From NCBI GenBank assembly GCA_016713245.1, contig JADJPM010000004.1:3286001-3350000 (forward strand): a stretch of 64,000 bases of DNA, in the 5' to 3' direction. The notes below the pieces were generated by a model that searched no databases, had not been told where the DNA came from, and saw only the letters and a list, made by a program, of their open reading frames with translations. Numbering within the stretch: position 1 is the first letter of the stretch; each line of letters begins with the position of its first letter. The position numbers and the translations under genes are program-made. This stretch comes from Verrucomicrobiaceae bacterium. Its GTDB lineage: Bacteria > Verrucomicrobiota > Verrucomicrobiia > Verrucomicrobiales > Verrucomicrobiaceae. Shown here in pieces: positions 51,650 through 60,003 of this stretch.

Positions 51650-53077
51650 TCACGGCATCACCAGCACGGCCTTCGTCCCCTTCCCTGCCTCACCGGGCAT
51701 GAGATCAATGCTTCCACCATGCAGCGTGGCGGCTTCTTTGACGAAGCAAAGCCCTAGGCCGCTGCTTTTCTTGCCTGTGTCAGGTCGCGGAAGGGAGTAA
51801 AAACGTTCATAGACTCGATCGCGGGCGTAATCCGGCACGCCGGGACCTTCGTCCTCGATTTCGATCACGCAGCGCTGCTCAAAGCGATAGGCTTTGACCT
51901 TCAACTGGCCGCCCGAGGGTGAAAAGTCGATGGCGTTTTGCAGCAGATTGCTCACCGCCAGTTCGATCAGCCACGCATCACCCTCCACGACGAGGCTTTC
52001 ATCGAGTTGCGGCTCAAAATGCACCTTCCGAGCCTGCGCCAGCACAGCGAGATGATCCCAGGCACGGAGGATGACCTCCTGCAAATTCACTGGCTCACGT
52101 TTGAGCAGCGTCTTTTGCTTCTCCAGCGCCGCGAGGTGCAGCAGACGCTCCAGAAGGTCGCGAAGCCTTCCAGCCTCAGCGCGGATGTTTCCGAGAAAAC
52201 GCGTGCGTTTATCCTCCGGCACATCGCCATCCTGCAAAATCTCACTGGCACCCAAAATGGCCGCCACAGGGCTTTTCAGCTCATGCGTGAGGCTTTGCAC
52301 GTAGCTCTCCACATACTCGCGACCTTCCAGCGCATCTCGCATGTCCTCCAACGCCGTGGCCAGTGTCTTCATCTGATGGCCTGGCATCTGCGGCGGCAAA
52401 GAACGCTCTCCGCGGCTCACCGCCAGCGCATGCTGCGTGAGGTCTTCGAGCGGCTTCGTCGCCCACTTCGCGGCCAAGAAGATACCTGCGAGCATCAGCA
52501 GCACCGTCGAGATGATGGACCACTTCAGCCAGCGCTCCGTCTCCCAAACGAAAGCCAGCACGCCACGCTGTGGCTTGGCCACACTGATCATGCCGATCGT
52601 TTTGCCCTCCACCCGGATCGGAGCGCCGACGAACATCACGATGGAGAGCGGGTCATACGAATTCGTCCGGCTGCTGCGGGCACCGTATTCGCCGTTCAAC
52701 GTGAGCACCACATCGCGGCGATTGGAGATGGAGCCTGGCTCCTCCACACCGGCGGAGTCAAACAGCACGCGGCGCTCGGCATCCGTCACATAGACATGCA
52801 TATCCACCTGCGTCTTGGTGCGGTTGTAGATCTGCGCATTCAGCTCCCGCGCCTGGGCAAAACGGATCGCGGTCTCCACCATGGTGGGATCGAGCACGCC
52901 GCTCTTGGCCTGCGAGGCGAGGATCTCCGCGAGGATATTCGCCACATCCACCATCGGTTCCTCCGTGGCCTCCATGTATTGACGCTCCACCCGTTGAATG
53001 AGCTGCGAAAAGAGCACGAACAGCCCCACGCTGGCGACCAGGGCAAAACCAAGCAAAAAACGGGCAGTGAGGCTCAT
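51650..53077 (-). CDS. creC: Sensor histidine kinase, CreC-like
   Basis: The 475-residue protein closely follows E. coli CreC in length and order. There is an N-terminal helix (about 8-30), a periplasmic sensor domain with VYVTDAERRVLFDSAG and LTLNGEYGARS, and a second helix (about 185-205). These are followed by HAMP and a kinase core with the phospho-accepting His in SLTHELKSPVAAI, LLQNAIDFSP, EDEGPGVPDYARDRVYERFYSLPRP (in two pieces) and KSSGLGLCFV. No creB-type response regulator is adjacent. The start is MSLTARFLLG (53077). It follows nnr by 14 bases on the same strand, so it may share its transcript. Confidence 0.92.
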   Translation of the reverse strand: MSLTARFLLGFALVASVGLFVLFSQLIQRVERQYMEATEEPMVDVANILAEILASQAKSGVLDPTMVETAIRFAQARELNAQIYNRTKTQVDMHVYVTDAERRVLFDSAGVEEPGSISNRRDVVLTLNGEYGARSSRTNSYDPLSIVMFVGAPIRVEGKTIGMISVAKPQRGVLAFVWETERWLKWSIISTVLLMLAGIFLAAKWATKPLEDLTQHALAVSRGERSLPPQMPGHQMKTLATALEDMRDALEGREYVESYVQSLTHELKSPVAAILGASEILQDGDVPEDKRTRFLGNIRAEAGRLRDLLERLLHLAALEKQKTLLKREPVNLQEVILRAWDHLAVLAQARKVHFEPQLDESLVVEGDAWLIELAVSNLLQNAIDFSPSGGQLKVKAYRFEQRCVIEIEDEGPGVPDYARDRVYERFYSLPRPDTGKKSSGLGLCFVKEAATLHGGSIDLMPGEAGKGTKAVLVMP

Positions 53078-53091
53078 GGAGGAATGATTTT

Positions 53092-54552
53092 TTACAAGCA
53101 GCCCGATTTCAAATCCAGCACCGCACGGCCCAGACAAGCCGGCACATCCGAGGCGCAGATGCCTTCACGTCCCGCGATCTCCGCCGCACGACCGCACAGC
53201 CAAGCGCCAAGACCCGCCGCGTGATGCAGAGGCACGCGGCGGGCCGCCAGAGCCGCACACACGCCCGTGAGCACATCGCCCATGCCACCTCCCGCCATGC
53301 CGGGATGCCCGGTGGAGTTGAAAAGCGTCACCTCACCTGCGGTGGCGATCACCGTGCGTGCGCCTTTCAGAAGCAGCGTGCGCTTCGGCGCAGTCTTCAC
53401 CAGCATCTCCGTCACCATGCGGCGAGACATGCCATGCCAGCCGGGATAGTTTGCCAGTAGCCGATCCAGTTCACCAGGGTGCGGCGTGAGCAGTCGCGGC
53501 AGGCCATTCATCTCATCCATCGTCTCGGGGTTCTGGGAAAGCATCGTCAGCGCATCGGCATCCACCACCACCGGCATGGGAGCCTGTCGTAGCACCTCCA
53601 GCACCTCGTCCTCGCTTTGAAAACCAAGCCCAGGGCCAATCGCCAGCGCATCCGCCTTCATCTCCAGAGCCTCGCGATAATCATCCACGCACTTCACCAT
53701 CACCTCCGGCGGCACACGAGCCGCCAGCAAATCATAGAAGGCCTTCTTCACCAGCAGCGTCGTCAAACCTGCCCCGGCCCGCAAAGCGCCGCGACAGGCC
53801 AGCTCCGCCGCGCCGAAAAAACCGCGAGATCCCGCCAGGATCACCACGCGGCCAGCATTCCCTTTGTGCATGTCATTCGGCCGATGGGGCAGCCAGTGAC
53901 GAATGTCGCGCGGTGTCATCACCATCGCCGAAGCGTCACCTTGGATACCACCCAGTTCTCGCAGCGGCACGAGGGCTAGGCGACCTACATTTCGCTCCGC
54001 ACCGTCTTCCACGAGCAGGTCTTTGATGTGCGCCACACAGGCCGTCACATCCGCCTCCACCGCATGCTTTGCCCCCAAACCACTCGGCAGGTCCATGGCG
54101 ATGATTCGGGCGTGGTGCTGCTCACGAAGCACCTTCATCTCCTCCGCCATCGCTGCCAGTTCCGGCTTCATCTCCCCGCTGAAACCGATGCCCAGCAGTC
54201 CATCGAGTAACACCAGCGGCCCACGCGGAAAGTCACGCGTGCGAGCATCCTCGATCACCTCCACCCAATCGCCCCAATGCCCACGCGGCAGGTCCTTCAT
54301 CTGCGCCGCCGGCACGCAAAGCCTTCCAAACACCTTCCAACCATCCTTTCGCAGTTCCCGAGCCGCCACCAGCGCATCACCCGCATTGTTTCCTTTGCCC
54401 AGATACAGCACCAGCGATCCCGCCACCGGCTCAAACTGCCGCACCACCTCGGCAATGCCCTTCCCCGCCTCCTCCATCAAAGCCGCTGCTGAGACACCCC
54501 GCGCAAACGCGGCTTCCTCAAACTCTTGCATCTGCTGGGTCGTCACGATCAT
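53092..54552 (-). CDS. nnr: Bifunctional NAD(P)H-hydrate epimerase / dehydratase
   Basis: Repairs hydrated NAD(P)H. The 486-residue protein joins an N-terminal YjeF epimerase (about 1-205; MQEFEEAAFARGVSAAALMEEAG, LYLGKGNNAGDALVAAREL) and a C-terminal ADP-dependent dehydratase (about 215-486; KGNAGRVVILAGSRGFFGAAELA, VVDADALTMLS, LTPHPGELDRLL, LLKGARTVIAT, GHPGMAGGGMGDVLTG). Both parts appear intact. It lies upstream of creC on the same strand, and downstream of fic with a 12-base gap, so the three may form one operon. Confidence 0.95.
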   Translation of the reverse strand: MIVTTQQMQEFEEAAFARGVSAAALMEEAGKGIAEVVRQFEPVAGSLVLYLGKGNNAGDALVAARELRKDGWKVFGRLCVPAAQMKDLPRGHWGDWVEVIEDARTRDFPRGPLVLLDGLLGIGFSGEMKPELAAMAEEMKVLREQHHARIIAMDLPSGLGAKHAVEADVTACVAHIKDLLVEDGAERNVGRLALVPLRELGGIQGDASAMVMTPRDIRHWLPHRPNDMHKGNAGRVVILAGSRGFFGAAELACRGALRAGAGLTTLLVKKAFYDLLAARVPPEVMVKCVDDYREALEMKADALAIGPGLGFQSEDEVLEVLRQAPMPVVVDADALTMLSQNPETMDEMNGLPRLLTPHPGELDRLLANYPGWHGMSRRMVTEMLVKTAPKRTLLLKGARTVIATAGEVTLFNSTGHPGMAGGGMGDVLTGVCAALAARRVPLHHAAGLGAWLCGRAAEIAGREGICASDVPACLGRAVLDLKSGCL

Positions 54553-54564
54553 GGTGAGTTATCC

Positions 54565-55635
54565 TTACTCTAGAGTGACCCCACTGAGCAAAGCAAAGAG
54601 CGGCTCGTTGATGTAGAAGTTCGTCTTGCCCATCCGTTGTTTCCTCACCAAACCTGCTGCCGTGAGCAGTTCCAGGTATTTGCCTACGGTCGGCCGGGAG
54701 ACGCCTAGCTCATGCTCGACGAACTCGATCTTCGTATAGGGGTAGCGGAAGAGGTTGTTCAGCAAATCCTGGCTGTAGAGCTTCGGCAGCCGTTCACGCA
54801 GGTCGTGCTTTGTTTTCAGCATCAGATCACGAAAAGCTTTCACCAAGGTGATCGCGCTGCGCGAGGTCACCGCCACGCCACGCAGCATGTAGAGACACCA
54901 TTCCGCCCAGCGATCCTCATCACGCACCGTTTGCAGCAGCCGGTAATAATCCGGCTTCGTGGTCGTGATATAGCGGCTGAGATAGAGCACCGGCAAATCC
55001 AGCAGGCCATCACATTGCAGCATCAGGAGATTCAGGATGCGGCCCGTGCGCCCGTTCCCGTCATAAAAGGGGTGAATGCTTTCGAACTGATGATGCGTGA
55101 TCGCCATGCGCAGCAGCGGGTCCAGGCCATCCTCTGCGTGAATGAAATCGATCAAGTCCCCCATCAGCGCCTCCACCGCGGCGGCGTCTTGGGGCGGTTC
55201 ATAAATCACCGCACCCGTCGCATCATTTTTCAAAACCGTACCCAGCAGTTTGCGCAAGCCAGCGCGGTTTTGCTCCAGCTCCGCCTGCACGGCCATCACT
55301 GTCTCCAGCCGGATCAGACCAGAATCCCTCACCGCCTCGTAGCCCGTGCGCAGGGCTGACACATAGTGCCGCACTTCTTTGGCCGCTGGCGTGCCCCCCG
55401 AATCCTCCTGCGAGGCATACAGCTCATCGTGTGTCGTGATGATATTCTCAATCTCCGAGCTGTCCTTCGCCTCCTGGATGCCCAGCGTATCCAGAAGGAT
55501 GGCCTGATTCGGCAGCGACTCACACAGCCCCTTCAACTCAGCCAAGTGGCGGTGCGCCACCGTCAATGCCGCCCAGACCTCGCGTGTTTCCAGCGTGGCA
55601 AGGTTGGGGAGAGGCAATGGCGACAACTTGGACAT
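54565..55635 (-). CDS. Fic family protein with C-terminal winged helix
   Basis: A 356-residue protein with a complete Fic motif HPFYDGNGRTGR (about residue 190) and an upstream inhibitory-helix motif SSEIEN of the SxxxE(G/N) kind (about residue 58), which makes it a class II, self-inhibited Fic. Fic enzymes usually transfer AMP from ATP to a target hydroxyl. The C-terminus (about 275-356) is a winged-helix-like DNA-binding region (YTKIEFVEHELGVSRPTVGKYLELL in pieces). The ATG overlaps the edge of a 73-bp palindrome (55633-55705), suggesting autoregulation. No separate antitoxin gene is seen. Confidence 0.9.
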   Translation of the reverse strand: MSKLSPLPLPNLATLETREVWAALTVAHRHLAELKGLCESLPNQAILLDTLGIQEAKDSSEIENIITTHDELYASQEDSGGTPAAKEVRHYVSALRTGYEAVRDSGLIRLETVMAVQAELEQNRAGLRKLLGTVLKNDATGAVIYEPPQDAAAVEALMGDLIDFIHAEDGLDPLLRMAITHHQFESIHPFYDGNGRTGRILNLLMLQCDGLLDLPVLYLSRYITTTKPDYYRLLQTVRDEDRWAEWCLYMLRGVAVTSRSAITLVKAFRDLMLKTKHDLRERLPKLYSQDLLNNLFRYPYTKIEFVEHELGVSRPTVGKYLELLTAAGLVRKQRMGKTNFYINEPLFALLSGVTLE

Positions 55636-55705
55636 GTAAAGAAAAGTGGCATTTCCTTATCACGTTCGCGAGATCGTGTAAAGGAAACCGACTTTTCTTT
55701 ACATG
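55633..55705. promoter_or_regulatory. Long imperfect palindrome over the fic start, possible operator
   Basis: CATGTAAAGAAAAGT at the left end is the inverse complement of ACTTTTCTTTACATG at the right end. Inner sequence also pairs (TTTCCTT with AAGGAAA, and ATCACG/CGTGT around TTCGCGAGAT). GTAAAG(A/G)AAA words occur in both orientations. The left end includes the fic initiation codon, so a bound protein or hairpin here would block fic expression. Confidence 0.6.
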
Positions 55706-55800
55706 AGGAGGCGGTCATGTCGATGCCATCAGCCTATTCTAACGGGGTTATCCGGCGGGTTTGGAGGCGAGGGAGATCGAGAGGTGGAGCGCTGAGCAAC

Positions 55801-56295
55801 TCAACCTTCCGCTTCTTTGAAGACCTTCAGCGCTGAGGCGAGTTCGGCGGATGAATGGCTGTTTTTGACCTTGGCGATAGCTTCCTGGACGAGTTCGTCG
55901 CAGCGTTCGTTGAGGTCGTTGCCGGCGTGGCCTTTGACCCAGTGCCAGCGGACGGTGTGACGAGCGTTCGCGGCATCGAGCTGTTGCCACAGATCGGCGT
56001 TTTTCACGGGCTTCTTGGCGGCGGTGCGCCAGCCGTTGCGCTTCCAACCGGTGAGCCACTGGGTGATGCCGTTGCGAACGTATTCGGAGTCCGTGTGAAA
56101 GTCGATGTCGCAGGCTTCCTTTAGCAGGTTGAGCGATTCGATGGCGGCCATGAGTTCCATGCGATTGTTCGTCGTGGCGGCGATGCCGCCGGTGATCTCG
56201 CGGACATGCTTCCCATACTGCAACACGGCCGCCCAGGCTCCAGGGCCGGGATTTCCATGGCATCCGCCGTCGCTGAAAATGATGACCTTCTTCAT
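55801..56295 (-). CDS. rnhA: Ribonuclease HI
   Basis: Cuts the RNA strand of RNA-DNA hybrids. The 164-residue protein has the catalytic Asp in FSDGGCHGNPGPG, Glu in NNRMELMAAIESL, Asp in HTDSEYVRNGITQW and a final Asp in HAGNDLNERCDELV; the basic handle region WKRNGWRTAAKKPVKN follows the TDSEY motif. This fits E. coli RNase HI (155 residues) with a short C-terminal extension. I use MKKVIIFSDG (56295). The ATG overlaps the stop of the DUF3817 gene (ATGA). Confidence 0.97.
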   Translation of the reverse strand: MKKVIIFSDGGCHGNPGPGAWAAVLQYGKHVREITGGIAATTNNRMELMAAIESLNLLKEACDIDFHTDSEYVRNGITQWLTGWKRNGWRTAAKKPVKNADLWQQLDAANARHTVRWHWVKGHAGNDLNERCDELVQEAIAKVKNSHSSAELASALKVFKEAEG

Positions 56296-56597
56296 GCCGC
56301 ATCCTCCGCCCAGGATTTCACGCGACGATCGAGCCAGAAAGGCACGAGAGGCAGCAACGAAGCCAAAAAGAGCATCGCCGCACGTCCGATCGGCCAGGCG
56401 GCTTTTTGCATGGCGAGCAGCAGGGTGAGGCAAAAGAGCACAAACAGTCCGCCATGGAGAGCACCCACGATTTTGACGGCCATGGGCATCTGCCAGAGGT
56501 ATTTCAGCGGCATCGCAATGCCGAGCAAAACGAGGTAGGAAACCGCCTCGGCGAGGGCGGTCCAGCGAAAGGCGTTCACAGCTTGTTGGCGCGTCAT
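56292..56597 (-). CDS. DUF3817 small integral membrane protein
   Basis: The 101-residue protein has three hydrophobic segments (about 12-32, 42-66, 73-90). It shows FRWTALAEAVSYLVLLGIAMPLKY (in two pieces) and VGALHGGLFVLFCLTLL, the pattern of DUF3817 proteins found in many bacteria, often beside unrelated genes. Function unknown. I start at MTRQQAVNAF (56597), because the longer frame runs back through an inverted repeat. The gene is translationally coupled to rnhA downstream (overlap ATGA). Confidence 0.85.
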   Translation of the reverse strand: MTRQQAVNAFRWTALAEAVSYLVLLGIAMPLKYLWQMPMAVKIVGALHGGLFVLFCLTLLLAMQKAAWPIGRAAMLFLASLLPLVPFWLDRRVKSWAEDAA

Positions 56598-56648
56598 GTG
56601 ACGTTGGGTAAACACCAAGCGACGCGAGGCTTCAAGAGAGGAATCATG

Positions 56649-56830
56649 TGGACTGCGGCAGCCTGCTGCCGCTTTTGGAAGGCCAGCCTGCTGGCCGACG
56701 GACGGGCAAGGCAACCCACTCGGAAGCTGTGCACCTCCTGATTCACAGGCCACAGGTTGTCTTGTTTACGAAGCGACTGCTCCGGCAGCAGGGCTGCCTC
56801 GGAAAAGCGGCAGCAGGCTGCCGCAGTCCA
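56649..56830. repeat. Inverted repeat with 28-bp perfect arms (MITE-like)
   Basis: The arms at 56649-56676 and 56803-56830 are exact inverse complements, each containing GCGGCAGCCTGCTGCCGC as its own palindrome. The 126-bp interior has further hairpins (GGCCAGCCTGCTGGCC at about 56681-56696) but no gene. It fills the gap between the DUF3817 and DsbD-domain genes. I see no target-site duplication by eye. Confidence 0.85.
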
Positions 56831-56848
56831 AGGGCTATCCATCTGCTT

Positions 56849-57706
56849 TCATCGCCGGATGAGCGGGGCGATTTGCAGGCAGCGCCAGATTTCGCCTTTC
56901 ACCCAACCGTCGTCGTGGCGGAGGATGCAACGGAGCGTGGTGGGTGGTTTGCCGCCGAGGTAGGTATCGGCCTTGATGAGGCGGATGGAAAGGGTGCCAT
57001 CGGAGTGCAGGGTGATGGTTTGGGGCTTGTCACTATCGAACCAGCCGTCCTCGGTGAAGACGATGAGCTTCTCCGCCTCACGTTGGCTTCGCCGCAAGGT
57101 CGCACGAGCATCGGCAGGGCGAAGCGTGAGGGTGATGTCGCGTCCTTTTTCGGAGGCTTCGGCCTTCCAGGCGTCGCTGGAGTGTTCGGCACGTACCCGC
57201 TCGGCTTCGAGCAATTTATGCCATTTCTCATTCAGCACCGAGGTGGCTGCGACGGGCAACGTAAGGCTCAAATCCATCGCCCCAGGATGGCAGGTGCTGC
57301 CGCAGCACATCCACGAGGCTTTGCCGGAGAGCGTGACGGAGTCGCCGAGCTTCAAATCCGCAGGAGGAGTGATTTCGGTGCGCAGCATGACATCGCGATC
57401 AAACCCCTGCGCCTTGATTTGGAACATCAAGGTCCTCTCCGGCTCGGGATAGACGAGCGGCCCGGCCTTCCAGCCCTTCGGCAAATCCCACTTCATCTGC
57501 GTCGGCACGCCCACAATGCCCGGAAAGCGCCAGTAAGTATGCGAGCCACGATCATGCTGAATCCAAAGGCCGACAGTGAAGCGCTTGCCGGGCACGACAG
57601 CAGCTTGCTCAGAGACGAGCTGGAGCGTCAGGCCGGTCTGCGCATGGGCAGCGAAGGGCCAAGAGCAAAGGGCGAATAGAAGGAGACGATACGGCATGTC
57701 ACGCAT
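56849..57706 (-). CDS. Periplasmic protein with DsbD N-terminal-like (DsbD-alpha) domain
   Basis: The 285-residue precursor has a signal peptide (PYRLLLFALCSWPFAAHAQ). A DsbD-alpha-type immunoglobulin domain shows HTYWRFPGIVGVPTQMKWDLPKGW (in two pieces) and WMCCGSTCHPGAMDLSL, a CxxxCxP-like redox pair. No transmembrane electron-transfer domain or thioredoxin domain follows, so it cannot act as complete DsbD and is probably an interacting subunit. The start is uncertain (57706 or 57697). It is divergent from the HEAT-repeat gene. Confidence 0.75.
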   Translation of the reverse strand: MRDMPYRLLLFALCSWPFAAHAQTGLTLQLVSEQAAVVPGKRFTVGLWIQHDRGSHTYWRFPGIVGVPTQMKWDLPKGWKAGPLVYPEPERTLMFQIKAQGFDRDVMLRTEITPPADLKLGDSVTLSGKASWMCCGSTCHPGAMDLSLTLPVAATSVLNEKWHKLLEAERVRAEHSSDAWKAEASEKGRDITLTLRPADARATLRRSQREAEKLIVFTEDGWFDSDKPQTITLHSDGTLSIRLIKADTYLGGKPPTTLRCILRHDDGWVKGEIWRCLQIAPLIRR

Positions 57707-57797
57707 GGAGGCATGAAGACAGCAGACCGGCAAAAGAAATGATCTGGCTGAGGATGAAACGCTGGTTGTGGCTTGCCGCGTCTGATAGCGTGACGGG

Positions 57798-59990
57798 ATG
57801 AAACGACTGATTTGCTGGCTTTTCATGGCTGCTCTGCCTCTGGCCTCGGCATCCTCCCCTGCCCCGCCTCGCTATCACTACCTGTCCGCGGCCGAAGGGA
57901 ATGCCCTCCAGCAGGAAGTCAGTTTGATGAACGCGCCGCAGTTCTTGGAAAAAATGCAAATGACGCCCCGATATGGCGACCCGCCGCTCTGGCTGGGGCC
58001 ACACACAGGCCCCGTGCTCGCCGCCGCCTTTGCCACGATGCCGCAAGAGAAGGCTGCCGAGCTGCTGGAGACAATCTGGAGCCTGGAGGATGCCGCTTTC
58101 CCCGAGGAGGTGGTTCTCTTTGCGGCGTCCTGCCACGAGCACGCTGCCACGCGAGGCTCTCATCCTACTTTTGCTCGGCGGCTTGAGCAGGAGCTCAAGA
58201 AGCTCATCCTGTCACCCTGGCCCATTGAAACCATGGATTGGGGATGCCGAAGGAAGGCGATAAAGAGGGCCATCTCCGCCATCCTTCGGTTGTGGAGCGG
58301 CACGAATGAGGAAACACGGTGGTTCAAAGGCCTAATCGGAGACTCCACGGCGCATCCTGAGCTGCGCTGCGAGCTGCTCGCCCAGCTTACGACCATTCTA
58401 GAGCCACCCGCGCCTGCCGCCGCGCCAACAGCGGCTGATTCAATGTTCGCTCCGCAGCCGGAGGAACCGCCTTACCCCAAACCCCTCATTCAGGCGTGGA
58501 GCAAGGAAAGCTGGCCCGATGAACTGCTGCTACCTATCGTCAAAAAGAAGGGCGAGCATCGCTGGGTGAGGTTCTCCGCCATCGAAACGCTTTGTGTAGC
58601 AGTCGAGGACGGCACAGAGATTGAATCGTTGCTCCGTGAGATCGCTGAGGACAGCACGGAGCCTTCACTGGTCCGTTCGTCAGCGATGAAACGCCTCGCC
58701 GGATACTTTGCTGACGAAACATGGTTTCCCGGTTGGTTTGCCGGCCTCGCCACGTCCGCTGATGCACCGGCCAGACTGGTGCATGGCACCAGCGCCTGGC
58801 TAGGTAGCATCGTGCAGCGGCATCCCGATCTGCGACCGCTGATCACACGCTTCACTGCGAATCCTGACGGGCACGCCCGTTCGCAATACCGGCTGCTCGA
58901 AGGCATGCTCTATCGCGGGGACACCACCTGGTTTCGCGATCATCTGATCGCCCTCGCCTCCGACGCACGACTCGACTGGGCACAGCGGCGCAACGCTCTT
59001 CAGCTTTTGATAGAGCGATTTCACCAAGATGCCTCGCTGCCTCCCAGGCTCACCCGCCTGGCCGGAGACCCGCACGTGCCCGCCGCCGTGCGTGTCGTAG
59101 CCCTGCGCCAGATCGCAGGAAGGAATCGAGATGATCCTACCCTCAAAGCCATGCTCATTCGCATCATCAAATCTGCCGAGGAACCTGGTGAGCTGCGCCA
59201 GACTGCCATGCTCTACCTGAACTTGAAGCGCGAAGACAACCAGTGGGTCAAAGACCTGCTGCTGCCCTTGGCCTCAGCACAAGAAGTAGACGTGAAAGTA
59301 AGGAAGGCTGCTTTGTGGCCGATGGCCCAGCTCTGGCATGAGCCGTGGGTGGCAGAAATGTACGCGAGCATCTGCACCTCCAAAGACGAGCCGGAAGAGG
59401 TGCGTCTCCTCGTCCTTGAGGCTCTTTACCAAACCCAGTGCACCGAGGTTTGGCTGAAACATCGGCTGATCGAGTTGGCGGAGGACCCGAATGAAAAAGA
59501 ATCCATTCGCAGGAAAGCGATGTGGACGATGGCTCAGGTCTGGCGCGATACGAACTGGATGCCTGAAATGATGCTCAAGATCGCGGCCAGCACCCAGCAT
59601 GCTGTGAGCGTGCGTCATGCTGCCATGGAGGTGTTCACTGCTCACTACCCCGACTCGAAAAAGGCATCTGGAGTGCTGGCAGCCATTCTCTCCAACAAGG
59701 AGGATCAAGCTCTCGTGCGCCAACAGGCTGCTCGGGCGCTTGGAAATCTGCGTGATGCTGGCATCGAGGCCACGGCGTTGCTATTCAAGACGGCCCATGA
59801 CGCAAGCAACGCATCGGAGGTGCGCATCGCGGCAGCCGAAGCACTGGCCTATAAAAAGACCATGCTTTCATGGGAGGAGCGGACGCGTCTTCTACGGTTT
59901 CTAGCCGGTGCGTCGGAAAAAGATGCCGAGGTGCGTCGAAAGGCCGCCGAATGCATTGCCCGCATCCGCTATGGCATGAGCCTTGGCTGA
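57798..59990 (+). CDS. Secreted HEAT-repeat protein
   Basis: The 730-residue precursor starts MKRLICWLFMAALPLASA, a signal peptide. From about residue 240 to the end it contains degenerate HEAT-like helix pairs, often opening with VRxxA: EHRWVRFSAIETLC, SLVRSSAMKRLAG, AAVRVVALRQIAG, VDVKVRKAALWPMAQLW, SIRRKAMWTMAQVW, VSVRHAAMEVFTAHY, ALVRQQAARALGNL, SEVRIAAAEALAY and EVRRKAAECIARI. The unit is often about 35-40 residues and Trp-rich. It is probably a periplasmic or surface binding scaffold; no partner is identifiable. It is convergent with asnS. Confidence 0.85.
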   Translation: MKRLICWLFMAALPLASASSPAPPRYHYLSAAEGNALQQEVSLMNAPQFLEKMQMTPRYGDPPLWLGPHTGPVLAAAFATMPQEKAAELLETIWSLEDAAFPEEVVLFAASCHEHAATRGSHPTFARRLEQELKKLILSPWPIETMDWGCRRKAIKRAISAILRLWSGTNEETRWFKGLIGDSTAHPELRCELLAQLTTILEPPAPAAAPTAADSMFAPQPEEPPYPKPLIQAWSKESWPDELLLPIVKKKGEHRWVRFSAIETLCVAVEDGTEIESLLREIAEDSTEPSLVRSSAMKRLAGYFADETWFPGWFAGLATSADAPARLVHGTSAWLGSIVQRHPDLRPLITRFTANPDGHARSQYRLLEGMLYRGDTTWFRDHLIALASDARLDWAQRRNALQLLIERFHQDASLPPRLTRLAGDPHVPAAVRVVALRQIAGRNRDDPTLKAMLIRIIKSAEEPGELRQTAMLYLNLKREDNQWVKDLLLPLASAQEVDVKVRKAALWPMAQLWHEPWVAEMYASICTSKDEPEEVRLLVLEALYQTQCTEVWLKHRLIELAEDPNEKESIRRKAMWTMAQVWRDTNWMPEMMLKIAASTQHAVSVRHAAMEVFTAHYPDSKKASGVLAAILSNKEDQALVRQQAARALGNLRDAGIEATALLFKTAHDASNASEVRIAAAEALAYKKTMLSWEERTRLLRFLAGASEKDAEVRRKAAECIARIRYGMSLG

Positions 59991-60003
59991 GAGCCTTCCT
60001 CGA

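Noticed and set aside
55717..55836. A short plus-strand ORF after a GAGGAGG in the fic-rnhA gap
   Set aside because: It is Arg/Gly/Ser-rich, overlaps the end of rnhA and has no recognisable feature.
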